From Monilinia fructicola (taxonomy: Eukaryota; Ascomycota; Leotiomycetes; Helotiales; Sclerotiniaceae), in assembly GCA_008692225.1 (NCBI GenBank), contig VICG01000004.1:558501-622500 (forward strand): a stretch of DNA of 64,000 nt, given 5' to 3'. The notes below the pieces were generated by a model. The model did no database searches, was not told the DNA's origin, and saw nothing but the letters and a program-made list of their open reading frames with translations. This document shows positions 47,740 to 62,050 of the stretch, piece by piece; the first letter of the stretch is position 1; each line of letters opens with the position of its first letter. A program made the translations under genes and the position numbers.

Positions 47740-49195
47740 CACCAGTGGGTGCACGGACTCATAAAACGTGACAGTTTCACAAAAATTCGAAAATATAGCA
47801 TATAATTCTATTAAAAATGAAGCTATCACCACAATTAAGATTGTACACGTCCTTCATTGGTATCCTTTATAATCTTACATCTGCCAGGCAACTTATTATA
47901 CCTTTTTTGGATCTCCTCCTGCGTTATCTTGCTTCATTCGTCCTATAGAACTTCCTTTAATTCGCTTAACAAATTCCATTTACGCTTTCAAGTACATTGC
48001 TTTAATATATTCCAAATTGCTTCAATGGGATTGAGATTAGGTAATTAAGAGGGGTAAGATAGGTTTTTGATATTGTAGGCGTTCCTAAGTTGTTAAGTTA
48101 ACCCATATTTTCGAAATCCATGATTCCCATCGCCATCCTTTATTAAAAGCTATTTAACAATAGGATCAGTAGCTTTTAGCTCTTTAATAACGTTAATATA
48201 GTATAGGAGAATCTTATCAATGTAATATTTTTGGGTTATTGCGTTCTCTTTCGGCTTAACTTTTAACATTTGAGATTTTAATACTTCCCATTCCATAAGT
48301 TGTTGAATCTACTCTTTGTCATTTTCGCATATAAAACAACGTTTAAAGTGTAAAGGGCATACAAATCCTTCAATATACTCCTCCTCATCGTAGTAGAATA
48401 ACAGCATCTTAGCTTTTAAATAGTATGAAATCTATACTAACCAATGGATTTTGTTACCATCCAACGCCGGGTATTCCACAATGTTTTCGGACTTATATCA
48501 AGTGCCTTGCTCTCTCAGGATCTTTTTTACCCTCTAAGATACAAAATCTATATGTGCTTCATCTGTATATATAATATAACTTCAAAATTCGTTGATGGTG
48601 TTGTTTTTATGCTCCTTTTCAAAATTAATGCGTTTTTTCCGGTTCGAAGCATTTATATTCTTTTTTAAATAAGCAGCTTTGTAGTATTGACTTTTTTTAG
48701 TATATTTCTTAAGATTTTTTTACAAAAAACGCTTTTTGATATTTAATTCGTAGTAGTTAATCATAATCTTATAAAGCTAATTTCGTACGTCGTTTTGAGA
48801 GAGCGAAACGAGCATTTTGCAAGTTTCTGGATTTGTTCCAATTGGCCCCTTTAGATTCTTAGAGTATTGCTGAGTATGCTTATATGCTTTTTGACTTATT
48901 TAAGTTCTTTCTTTGAACCATTATAAAGTTATCAAAAAAGTGATGTTAATATGCGTTGTAATATAGTCTTACATTTCTTTGTACCGGTATATATCGAATA
49001 TTCGAAAAAATTCAGATTTTTTTTGGTATATCGTATTCTCTGTATGTTCCTTTACAGGAAGGTGTATTTTCACAAGGATTTGTTTGTATTAAAACTAGCA
49101 TTTTGAGATTAAATTATATGTCGTTATTTTGAATCGAAATGAATTAAATATATTTTCAAAAATACGCGTTTTATGAGTCCGTGCACCCACTGGTG
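47740..49195 (-). mobile_element. Tc1/mariner-type DNA transposon with decayed DDE transposase
   Basis: Perfect 29-bp TIRs beginning CACCAGTGGGTGCACGGACT at 47740-47768 and inverted at 49167-49195. The transposase is on the minus strand. Around plus 48152-48111 it reads LLIKDGDGNHGF, the second catalytic Asp block (EDGDPSHG in relatives), and at 48042-48011 PNLNPIEAIWN, the block of the third catalytic residue. It is followed by a Lys/Arg-rich stretch matching the end of fungal Tc1-like transposases. Stops and G-to-A type changes interrupt the frame throughout. The element is inactive, but its TIRs are unmutated. Confidence 0.8.
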
Positions 49196-51500
49196 GGGTG
49201 ACGATTGTTACGTAAGTAACGATGGCAACGTTGTCGTTGTCTCGATAAAAACGATATGATTAATATTATTAACATTACACTACTAACAAGTTATATTATT
49301 ATATAAATAAAAATCAAAGATAATTATAATAAAGAGTTGTTTTACTGTAATATATGATTTAGAGGGTGCCACGTCAAACACGAGGTATTAAAATTCTTTA
49401 AATATCTTTTATTAGAAATTGTAATGGTCGTTACGAAAGGGATAATAGCTATATAGCCGATATTACTAACGTGTTAATAATAACAATATAATCAATACAG
49501 CCAACGTTCGACACAAACGAGTTATAGCATTACATATTACAAATAGCTAGTTTAGATAGCTTTAATAAAGATTAGCTTTCCTATGTTACTTGATTTAACC
49601 GTCATTACGGTATAGAAATTCTATATGTATAAGTATACTTATTATATAAACTCTAAAGTTAAGAATGAAAAATGGCTAAATATTTCTAATATTCTAAAAG
49701 ACTAAACGTAAGTGGATTGCGGAATAGATCGCTGTACCTCCTTAGAATATAATGTTACACATGTATTAAAGAGGTTTATTACATATCTATGTTATATATC
49801 TCTACTCGAGATACAGTACCCATTAGTCTTCACAATGTGAAACGCTTGTTAGATATCTCATATTCTTGCCCTTCTACTCCTATCGCTAGAGAGTATTCCA
49901 ATAAATAATGAATTAAACTTTTCGAAAGCTGCATTTTTAGGGAAATCTTAGTCCAGTGGAAATCCTTGGAAAATTTTTTATAATGGGCTTCGAGGTACTA
50001 GCCCACTGACTTGAAAACTTTCCAGCGGCATGAATAAGTCTATGTAGAAAAATTGTGCTTAGGTAACCTGAAATAGCACCTTGGTACTGTGAGAATTTCC
50101 TGTTTGTCTAACTTCTTTTATATCATCAATACAAAAACTTCTTATTAGTATGAATAGCAGGTTGAAGCATGTGGCTTTGAATGTTTGTTACATATCCCAT
50201 TCTTCTATTTTAGTATTAGTTATCTTCCGTAGGCAGGCAAAGGCGCTGGTTTGATATTAGTTCTACAACTCTAAAATTTCGTTGTCTATTTTATATTTTC
50301 CCATGTATACATAGACTTGAATTAATTCTAATAGGGTATATCTGGGCTTTTATCACATATCTTCTTTTACCCTAAATATCGACGTAATATCGATCGCGAA
50401 TACCGCAGCATCTCTAATATGAAACGTATTTAATAGCACTTTGTATGTAAAGTTTTAATGACTGTACCGAGAAAACAACATGCCCATCAATCAATCTCCA
50501 AGCTTTAGTCGTAATTGTGTCTGCTTTTCACCAACTTCTCTTGAGATTTAACTATAGTTCTAAGACTATTAGATATCCTTCACGTTACATAGTTCCGCTC
50601 TGGTAACATCCAGCGATTGTAACATATCCAGCTGAAGAATAGAGCTATTTTATAAACCATTGATAGTTTCTAATGAGAAGCTAAGAAAATACTCTGTTAC
50701 ATTCTTCTTGCTGAACTCGAGCAAATTAAAATGGTAATTGTAAGATTATAAACAACACCTAATTCCTAACTTGGAAATTAAAAACAGAACCTATTGATTG
50801 TCTAATTATTTGTAAATTGCATCACAGCTATACAGAGTTTGCAGCTAAAATCTTCAGTTTGCCAATAAATCTAGCTATTAATGCAGATTCCACAAAGCTT
50901 AGTACGCTCCAATTGTGCGTCTTCTTACTTCCATTGTACGCAATGATAATCTTACACTGACATTCTCCTGACAAGAATCACTCCTATAATATAGCTAACT
51001 AATCAAGATTTATCACAGCCCCCATATCAATCAGTGATCTCTATAAGTATCAGCAACTCCACTAGACTCATACTATACATCTTTCATATCAATAACTGTA
51101 AGAGAGTGTTTTCATAAATGGTGGGGATCCTAAGGCACCCGTAGAGCTAGGGGGTATATAAATGGTCCCTTCCTCATAGCTGAATCTTCTTTTCTCTCCA
51201 TAGTTTACAGGATCAATGAAAACATTCGATGCGCTATAGTCTTCTTTTTACTACCCTTCACTTCATGACAATAACTATAAATCTATAATCTCCAACTAGA
51301 AAATACATTTATAAATAAGCTCATGGATCGCCCCTATCTTACTAAACCTTAGGAAATCAACATTCTAACTATATACTAATGGTTTATTAAATCACTTTTA
51401 ATTTCTATTTTACTCTTGATTTTCTATAACTAATAGATTATTCTTTTAAATATTTATTACGGAATTCCCCTATTTAGTAGTCTATTCCCTATAGCTCTCT
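49196..51500. repeat. decayed repeat region, unclassified
   Basis: 49430-49590 is a copy of the dispersed repeat at 44868. 49700-51350 is less AT-rich than its surroundings and has stop-riddled frames on the minus strand that I could not assign. Confidence 0.4.
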
Positions 51501-51853
51501 AGATTTACTTTTACTCTATATTATTTATATTATCGTTGCCTATTATATTATAAATTTGATTATACTCTAATAAAATTTATAGAATATAAAGGATTCTTAT
51601 ATTAATATTTTCGATTAAATTATTAAATGTTTTATAATTAATCTTTAGGATTAATAATAAGTTGAATTAAGTATTCTCTATTTATATATTAAAATATAAT
51701 TTAGATTATATGTTAGGAAGCAACCCTAGACAAGGGTCATATAATCATTCAAGCTAGTACTTAAGTGGAAAGGATCTTTAATCCTTTCCTTTTCTCTTTA
51801 TAAATAACTATATTATTTTAATTAATCCCTTTATTTTCTTATACTTTATTACA
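51500..51853 (+). repeat. 5' LTR of the Gypsy element
   Basis: Aligns with 60240-60578. The clearest shared block runs from AGATTATATGTTAGGAAGCA (51701) through AAGCTAGTACTTAA, AAAGGATCTTTAAT and CTTTTCTCTTTATAAATAA. It ends at TTATTACA (51853), matching CGTCACA at 60578. The left boundary is approximate. Confidence 0.65.
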
Positions 51854-54800
51854 AAATTATTTATTTTTCAAAATTGGAGAATCTTATTAATTAAACTTAA
51901 ACATTATTAAGTTAATTTTATTAAAAGAATTTTCTTATTTAAATAAAACCCTAAAAATTCCTAGATTAATTTAAAGATACTTCAAAAACATTTTGAATTA
52001 TAAAATTACAATGTTGATTACAGGATTATAATCAAATTAAATAATTCACTTTATCCTAACATAAATAATATACTTTAAAAAACAATATATCAAATTTACA
52101 AAGTTAAACCTAATATAATAATCAAATCATTATTATAAACCCAAATACAAACCTAAATATAAATTAGAATTAATTTGAAGAATTATAATTGGATAGTAAT
52201 AAAGAAAAAATTATACTTAATAATAAAAACAAATAAAAGAGTAAAGGTAAAAAAATAATATTTAATAATAATAATTTAAAATTTTTTATTTTAAACTTTT
52301 CAAAATTTAAAGAAAAGTATTTATTTAAAACAAAAGTATAACTATTATTATCATTAAACTTTTTATTATTTTAATTATTTCTTTTACTTTGCTAAAACCA
52401 AGATTATATTATAATACTATTCAAATTATTCTTTAGAACTTTCTTATATCTAAAAGCTTTTAACAAAAAGAATAAATATTTAATTAACCTTATTTCAAAT
52501 GTATACAATTTTACTAAAAAGCAAAATAAGATTAATAAAGGAATAAAAGCTAAATCTAATAAATACAACTTTAATTATAATTAATATTAAGTTTAATATT
52601 CATTATTAGATATAAGTATATTGTTAGGATCCCAAATTATTATAGTTTAACAAAGATATAAAATAAAAGTATTCAAGGAAAAGAATTGTAAAAGAGAAAA
52701 GAGATTTTTTGTAATCAAAAGATTTCTAGCTAAATCCATATAAAATCATAATTAATCTCTTAGAAAACTAAAAATTATTTTATAATACTATATTGGGCTA
52801 ACAGATATCAAATTAATATAATAATTATTAATAGGAATTTGCGGATTAATAATAAATCTAAGTATAAATCTTACCTATATAATTAATAGTATTAGTATAA
52901 AGGAAAGATTTAAGTTTAAAGCATTATTAATCTTTAATGAAGGAAAATCGAATATACACACTTTTGAATTATAAAATTAAAAAATTATATAGCCTTAGAA
53001 AATATACACAACAAAACAAAATAAACTGCTTTAGTACAAAGCTATATTATAAAATCAATAAAACAACAGAATTCAACTAGCTAGATTAAATATAAATAAT
53101 ATTAATAATTTAAAATTCTAAAATTAACAATTATTAAAATAATAGCTCTTTAAACAATATAAATCAATAAATATTAGCATAAAAGCAGACTTTAAAATAC
53201 AAAATATAAAAATAAGGGATAAATAATTAATTTAAGATTTTATTAATTATTTTAAATTAATATTGTAAAATGTATCCTAATTGTATGAAAGTTAATTAAT
53301 TATAACGAATTATAAACTAAAACTATCATAAAATATTTTAACTAGAATATATATTAATTATAATGGATTATTATCAATAACATTTAGAAAACTAAAAATA
53401 ATAATATAGAATACTGAAAATTTTATTTATATGCAAAAGAAATTCTTTCCAAAATTAATTAGATTTAAAACCTGCAATATATTTATAGTAAATATCTTAA
53501 AATTAAACATATTATAGAATATAATATTATTGAAAAAGAAAAAAGAATCCTTCTTTCCAGATATATTAATAGAATGCTATAAAAAAGTTTACAATAAAGG
53601 TACATATTTTTATTGCAAAAAGAAAAACTATTGTACCAAAAATTACCCCAAAAAGCCAAAAAATAAAAAGCTTTTTCAGATCTAAAAGCTATAAGATACA
53701 AAAGAATGGATTTTTAACTAGCCGAATTAAAACAGAAAAAGAATTATAATAATTTTTAGATAATAAACTCAAATAAGTTACTTATAACCAGGCCAATATT
53801 AAAAAAAGAAAAAATATACTATATAATAAATATATTAGAATTAATAAAGATGTAATAAATTATTATATTAATATCATTAAAAAACATATTATAAGAATCA
53901 TTATTATTAAGATTATATAAGAATAAAATACCATATTATAATCTACTAATAATTAAAAACACACATATGACTACCTTTAAATTACAGATACTCACTAAGT
54001 ATTTTTAATTATAAAAATTATTTTTACAAGGAAAAATAGAAATAAAACAATATTTCAAACAATAATAAATTTAAGAATTATTATAAACTTTATCAAACTA
54101 AAAATAATTAAACAAATTAATTATAAAAATATTAATATATATTACCCTGCAATACAAAACGTAAATAAAAAAATAATAATACTAACCTCAAATACTACGA
54201 AAAGGAAAATAGAATTTAAATATTTTTTCTTTAAAAAAAGATTATTAACAATTTTCCACAAAATACCTTTATAAATAATTAATATCATCCTTGGATTACT
54301 ATTCTTAAAACAATTTAACCCAAAAATAAACTAGAAAATAAATAAACTAAAATAAAATAAAAAAAGAATATCCAAAAAAGTATAGAACTCCCTCAAATTA
54401 TTAGTATTATACTATAATATAAAAATAAGAATAAAAAAGAAAGTAAAAAAGTCTTTATTATTAATAATAATATTTTTGATATTGATAAAGGAGTTGAATT
54501 TGGATCCAATCGTGATAGTACCGCAATAAATCCTAAATAAATATAAAAAGTTTATTAAAATGTTTAGTAAAATAAAGACAAAGAAATTTCTATTATATAA
54601 GCTAAAAGTGAATTACAAAATCATATTACAATTAGATACAATATTGCTATTCAATTTAATATACAATTTATTAAAAGTAAAATTAAAGATATTGAAAGAA
54701 TACATAGAGAAGATAATAAAACTAAAGTTTATTAGATTAATTAAATTGGAAGTAAATATATTGATATTGTTTATAAAAAAAAAGGGTATTATAGAATTAT

Positions 54801-57800
54801 AACCATATATAAATTATTAAAGTATTAATGTAATAATTATTCTAAATAGATACCTAATCTTATTAATATTAAAGATATTTAACAGATTAAAAAAAAACAA
54901 TTATATTTATAAAACTAAATTTAAAAAAAACTTATAATTTAATATATATATATAAAGGAAATAAATAAAAAACAACTTTTTATAATAAATTGGGTTCCTA
55001 TAAGTATTTAATAGTATTGTTTGGATTATATAATGTATCAGCAACTTTTTAGGTTTATATTAACCAATATTTAAGATAATTTATAGATAAACTAATAATA
55101 GTTTATTTGAATAATATTTTGATTTATTTTAAAAGTAGAGAAGAATATAAAAGTTATGTAAAACAAATATTAAAACAATTATTAGAATAGAGATTATTTT
55201 ATAAGCTTAAAAAATACTAGTTTAAAGTTAAATAAATAAAATTCTTTAGTTATATAATATTAAACAAAAAAATAATTATAAACTTATTTAAAATAAAAAC
55301 AATAATTGTTTAACTATTTTTAAAAAGCGTTTAGAAAATATTATTATTTTTTGGATTCTATAATTTCTATAAACAATTTATATTATTATATAACAAGATA
55401 ATATTATTATTAATTAATTTAGTAAAAAAAAAAGTTAAATTTGTTTGGTCTGAAGAATACAAAATAATATTTAAAAAATTTTAAGGATATTTTTATGAAA
55501 GCATTGTTATTAGATTATTTTATTATAATGCTGGTATATTTTCTGGAAATAAATGTATTGATAAGGGCCTTATACAGAATTTTATTTTAAAAATAAAAGG
55601 ATGAATATAGATACCTAATTATATTTTACTTAAAAAAACTAATATTAATGAAAATCAATTATATAACTTTTAATTAAGAATTGTTGGTTATCATAAAATC
55701 AATAAAGTATTAAAAACACTTCCTTAAAAAAGTATAATATTAAATAATTATAATAATAAATTATAATAACCTAAAACATTTTATAATATTAAAAATATTG
55801 ATAAAAAAACAAGTAAAATAAATAATAATATTATTAAAAATAGATTTTATAATCGTTTATAAACCAAAAAAAAAACAACTCAGCAAATGTACTATTAAGA
55901 AGATTAAATTATTAAAGTAAGGATTTTAAATTAACCTCACTATTAAAATTACATTATCAATCATTTGATTTACTTTTAATTATGAATGGTTAATAAAATT
56001 TATTATATATTATTGTAACTAAAACAAATATAATCTATAAAAAAGGAAGGTATCATACAATAAAGAAATTAAAGGAAATAAAAAATATAAGATTAAATTA
56101 TAATAATATATAAGGTATAGTAATCCTACTTTTATCAATATTAAACCTAGGAGATATTATAACAAAACCAGAGTATAAAGAAGAGTTAATAAAATTAATT
56201 AAAAAATTTTAATTAAGTTATTAAAACCCAAAAAAAAAAGGAATTTACCATGCATAATAATTTCTAGTATTATAAAGAAATAAAACTATACATACCACCA
56301 AATAAATTATTATAAAAAATTATTATTATAGAAATTTTACAATTTTTAAACAACTAGCCATTTTAATTAAAAAATAACTACAAATAATATAAAAAAACTA
56401 TTATATTAGAAAGAAATAGATACAAATATAGTAGATTATATTAAATTTTATATAACATACTAAAAAAATAAATTTTTATACAAAAAGAAACCTGAAAAAA
56501 TTAATATTAATATTAATCCCTACAAGGCTATAAAGCGGATTATTTATGGATTTAATTACTAACTTATTAATATTATAATCAAAAAATGATTTTAGTAATA
56601 GAGAAGATGGAAAGAATTTATCCCTGTATCCAATATATAATTGTATCCTAATAATAATAAATAAATTCATTAAAGAAATAAGCTTTAATTTAGTTAAGAA
56701 GAATATAATAATTATTTAATTCGCTTTTTATTTTTATTCAAATTATAATAATAAAGTATAAAATAATACTAAACTCAATTATTTCAAATAAAGCAAGTCT
56801 TTTTATAAATGTTTTTTAAATAATTTTGATAGTTTATTTAAATATAACAAAAAAACTTTTAATAATATTTTATTTATAAATTAATAGTTTTATTAAATAA
56901 ATAAATCAAATTATTAAGGTTTATATTAAATATTTTATTAATTATAAACAAGATAGTTGGGTAAACCTTTTATTTATAGCAAAATACATTTACAACTTTA
57001 TATCAGCATTAATTATAAATATTTTGTTATTTAAAGCAAATAGAAAATAAATACTATTATTATTAATTAATATGAATATATAATAAAAATTAAAGAACGA
57101 ACGCTTTATAATTAACAAAAAAACTAAAAACATTGTATATAATAATAATAGAAGAATTAATCCACATTTAGAATTTAATAATAAAATATTATAATATAAA
57201 ATATAAACACTAAAATATTTAAAATAGGTGATATAATTTAATTAGTAACAAAAAACCTATTTATAAATAAAAAATATATTAAATTAGGTTTTAAGAATAT
57301 TAGTTTTTTTAAAGTAATGGAAAATATAGGATTACAAATTTATAAACTAAAATTATTATTAATCTTTTAATATTATAATGTTTTTTTATATTAGCTTCTT
57401 TATATTATATAAGATAATAATTTGGATAAATCGCTTAAATAAAACCAAAAAAAAACTAAATTATAAATTTATATAAAATATATAATATAGGGATATTATT
57501 CTAGAATAATATATTAAAAAGATTCTTGATTTTAGAATAAAAAAAAGATAGAAAAAATTAGAATTTTTGGTTAAATAAAAAAAGTATTTGAATAATAAAA
57601 ATATATGGTAAAAACTAAAGAATTTGGCTAATATTTAAGATATAATAAAGAAATTCTTTAAATTATATTTATTTGCTATAAAAGCTTTTATAGAAAATAT
57701 TAAAAATTTAGAATAAAATAAGAATAATAAATACTAATCTAAATCATAAATAGAAAGATATATTATTATTTTAATTTTAAAAACGAAATTGAATTAAAAG

Positions 57801-60239
57801 AAAATTAAATAAAATTATTACAGATTAGAGATTGTAAAAAATAACACTTAAATAGTTAAAAACCGGATCTTAAATTACTATAATAATAATCCGTTTTGAA
57901 AATAATAAATTATTATCCAAATAAACTTATATAATCTTAAAAACATTATAAAAAATATATTAATTAATAAATCGAGATATATAGGGTAACTAAATAATCA
58001 ATAATATTATTGTAGTAATACCAAAAACAGATCTTACTTTCTAAGTAAAGGAATATCAGGCCAATTCTAAAAATTCTTGATAGATACCCTGTATAAAAAA
58101 AGGGGTTAAAATGCTAATTCCAATATTTCCAAAAAATGCAAAAACAGAATTTATTAACTTTATTAATATCATTATCCCTATTATAAATTATATAATTATT
58201 ATATTATTAATACTTTTTAAATTCAATTTTTATTAAAATATTCTTTTTAGAAATAATTCAATAATATTAAATTGACCAAAATGAGTATAATAAATTTTAA
58301 TAGATTAAAGTTAATACTTTAAGTTAATAGAGTAGAATTAATGGTAAACGTTTTTTTAGGCTATAGCAAAAGTATAAGGTTTATTAATAATAAAAGAATA
58401 ATTCAATTTATATAATAATAAAGTATAAAAAAAATCCATAATACGATAAATACTAAATAAAAAGAATTATAGAAATAAATAAAATTGAATATAACAAATA
58501 AGTTCTTAAAAAAAGTAATTATAGAAAAATATATTTCAAATATATAAAATATTATTAATATATTTATAAAAAGAAACAATTGGAAGATCTAGAAGCAAAT
58601 ATTATTAATTATCTTGTTTTTTAAAAAAAACGATGATATATAAACAATATATAAATCTAATAAAAAAACAAAAGCGCAATCTAACCACGCTAATATATAA
58701 GGAAAATACAACTAAAGCAATTATAATAACTAATAAAGAACAATCAAGCAAAAATCAGAATAAAACCACAATTATATCTAAATTAATCAAAAATAAAAAA
58801 AAGCAATCGCAAAACAATGATTAAATATATAGCTTAATTGCAAAAATAAAAAAACAAAGATTAACAAAAAAAACAAAAAGAAAAAAAGCTGAAAAAAAAA
58901 AAAAAACAAAAAAAAAAAAAAAGAAAAAAGTTAATAAATCAGCTATATCGCAAAAAAAAAAGAGTTAGAGAATTAATTATACTATGGATTAATAAGACTA
59001 TAAATATAAATAAAATAATATTAAACATTTTAAAAAATGCAAAAGAAATAAGAAGTAAAATATCTATATAAGAAATACAAAACAATAACAACGAAATTAT
59101 TTAAAATGATAAAAAAACACAATTATAAAAAAGGAAAATAAAGGTATTTATACTGAACTAGTAAATTAAATAAAGAATGCGGCTAAAAAAAAGAAAAACC
59201 CTAGTATTTATATTAAAACTAAAAACCGAAACAAAAACCGTAAATAGAATAAACAATTTGGAAGATTTGTACTAAGATTAACAAAAAAATTAACAAATTG
59301 AGATAAAAATGGATTATTAAAGGGATTTAATAACCTTTAAACCTTAATTAAAACAGCGGAAGAGATATTGATCAAAGAATTTTATAAAGAAATCTTTGAA
59401 AATTGAAATATTTCGATGGGTTTTAGTTTAAGGTTATTAATGTTAAAGAGAAAGGTGAATAATATACAAATAAAGTATAATATTATAATTAGAGATTATT
59501 ATTTAATAATAAAAAGAAAAAAGGCTAAGATAGTAAATAAAAAGCTAATAAAAATAGGGTTTTAAAGAATATATGTTATATTAAAAAACTAGAGCTCCAG
59601 CATTTTTGAAAGTTCAACCTAATATATACAAATCAATTTTGAACTTTGTAAATAAAAAATCACAATTTTTACAAGGGGATATATATTCGTTTTATAGGAT
59701 ATATAATATATATATACTGGTTTTATAAAGTTTTATTAAATTATAATACAAAATGTTTAATAAATTACCATTTTGCAAATAAATGTATTATAATCTGGAT
59801 CGCGAAAGTCAAACTTTATAAATGGTATATAATATAACTGAAAATAAAATGAAACCAAATCACTAATATGTATGTTGATAGGAATAAGATAGCTTTTAAT
59901 TTATTAACATTAATTCGAATATACTTTTAAATATACAAAATAAAGATAAGTATAATAATTATTAATAAAGATGATTTAATGTTATAATTAAATAATGAAA
60001 GCCTAAACGAAATGGAACCGGATAGCGTACTCCATTTATTAAAAAGAATAATAGAATACAATTTATAGTTAAACAAAAATCGAAAAATCGAGTTTAATAT
60101 TGTAAAAGTATTAAAAATAGAAAAGAATAGTAAAATAATGGAAGAGTAATATTTTACATTATATATTAAAGTAATATTAGGGTAGTATTAGGGTAAATTG
60201 AAGAAGAATGTAGGTTATAATGGAAAGGGGGGGAAACTC

Positions 60240-60578
60240 ATATTTATCTTGCTTTCTTTCTTATTTGCTTAGGAATATATTATTTAATAAAAGCTAAAAA
60301 AGCAATAAAAAAGGAATTTTTATAGAATATCATAAAATTAATAATTTTTTTATAGAACCTTTAAGGGTATTATTATTAATTAAAAAACGAATTACAATGG
60401 TTTATTAGAATATTAAATATAAAAAGAAAGATTATATTAAAAAGCAACCCTAAATAAAGATCATATAATTATTCAAGCTAGTATTTGAATAAAAAGGATC
60501 TTTAATTTTTTTCTTTTTCTCTTTATGAATAATTATATTATTTTAGTTGACCCCTCTGTTTCCTCGTACCTCGTCACA
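60240..60578 (+). repeat. 3' LTR of the Gypsy element
   Basis: Starts after the polypurine run and ends CGTACCTCGTCACA. Its last 35 bp keep more C and G than the 5' copy, so the two LTRs decayed unequally. Confidence 0.65.
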
Positions 60579-62050
60579 TTATATAATCTAGTAAAGCTAA
60601 TTCTTATTATAATTATATATATCATTTATTTTCATTAATAATAATATTATTTTATTCTTATTAAAACGTTTATAATAGTAACTCATAGTGGCCTTATCCT
60701 TCTTATTAAGTCATTAGCGACGTTGGCTATATTATCTTTATAACTTTTATAACGATCGTTATAATTTAGATTTAATATATTATTATTAGTTTTATAATAC
60801 TATAATAAATCTACACCGTGACTATTACAGCATAACATCCTTCTTCATAGAACTTAAATTAGAAAATCATTATAAAATACTATATTAATTAGATTTTAAA
60901 TAGCTTTAAGATATTAAGCAATCGTTTTTAATTTTCTCTTAATTTTTTAATAGAAAACGTAGATCATAGTAAACTAATCTTTATTAAATCTATTTAAGCT
61001 TTCTACTTATAACTATACTAATTAAATTGCTTTTATTAATAACGTTAACTATATTAGCGATATTGATTTTATTAATATATTAAGACTATTAACTTTATTA
61101 TCGCTAATTCTTTTTATTACGACTATTATAGTTTTATTATATTCTAATCTCATTAATTTCACTTTAGTATTTTAAAGAATAAGTTTAATAATAATTAATT
61201 ATTTTATTTTGATATATTAAAGTAAATTGCTCTTTCTAGCTCGCTTTCCTATTCTATTTTATCGCTTTCTATAATAATATATTAAACACTCTAAAAAGTA
61301 ATAACGATAAGAAACCTATAATAAATAGATCTTAATATACTATTATAAATTAAGCTAATAAAAACTAAATAATTAATATTAATTAATATATATAATAGGA
61401 AACATAGATTATAATAAAACTAATCTTTATTAAAACTAGTAGAAAACGTATATCGTAGTAAAAGCTAATCTTTATTAAACTAATTAATCCTATTTATGTG
61501 ACGAATATCACGTGCCTTAGGCACGTGATATCTCATCACGTTAAGCAATACTATACATAAAAGAGATCTCTAGGTTCTTTAGAGATCTCTTCCCTCTTTA
61601 GCTTTCTTATTCTAGTTAATTGATCTTTATTAACTCGCTTTAGTATATAATTATAACAATTTACTTATAGTTTATATTATTCTAACTATTTTTATTAATA
61701 ATATCAGTAACGCTAGTGATATCGTTTTTTGCCGATACGTTAAGGCTATTGATAATATCGTCGACTCCTTCTATATCGACCGTTATAAAAACTAACTAAT
61801 ATTTTCTACTTATAACTATACTATTTAAACTGCTTTTATTAATAATATCGATTATACTAATAACATTATTTTATTAATATATTAAAGCTATTAGCTTTAT
61901 CGTTGATAACTCCTTTCGTAACGATCGTTACAATATAATTATATAAATAATATTATTAAAACCTTAAAATTTAATAAATTTTTATTCATCTTTCGCATAT
62001 ACACTTTAAAAAATATAATTATATATTATTATCCTCAAATTTACGAAAGC
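60579..62050. repeat. AT-rich repeats with GC-rich hairpins, probable solo LTR
   Basis: 60700-61145 and 61680-61930 are inverted copies of the repeat seen at 44868 and 49430 (GCTTTATCGTTGATAACTCC, TTTCGTAACGATCGTTACAA). 61507-61533 is a 12-bp-arm palindrome, ATATCACGTGCC, TTA, GGCACGTGATAT; 61561-61591 holds another, AAGAGATCTCT with AGAGATCTCTT. The layout suggests an LTR promoter region. Confidence 0.5.

Larger units (their letters stand above)
51500..60578 (+). mobile_element. Ty3/Gypsy chromovirus LTR retrotransposon, RIP-decayed
   Basis: About 9 kb, all domains on the plus strand in Gypsy order and full of stops. A gag zinc-knuckle relic lies at about 53590-53650 (YFYCKKKNYCTKNYP, with Cys/His partly lost). 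The protease end NIILGLLFLKQFNPKIN is at 54277-54330. Reverse transcriptase is 54560-55260, with KFIRLIKLEVNILILFIKKK, NRYLILLILKIFNRLKK and YLNNILIYF at 55107-55130 (YLDDILIY in active elements). RNase H is near 55490-55740 (MKINYITFN, ELLVIIKSIKYWKHFLKK). Integrase MDLITNL is near 56545, and HNVFHVSLLR-like and chromodomain-like blocks are at 57200-57650. A polypurine run AAAGGGGGGGAAA at about 60225-60237 precedes the 3' LTR. Confidence 0.85.

Noticed and set aside
47857..48668. Plus frames of 63 and 74 codons
   Set aside because: Antisense to the decayed Tc1/mariner transposase.
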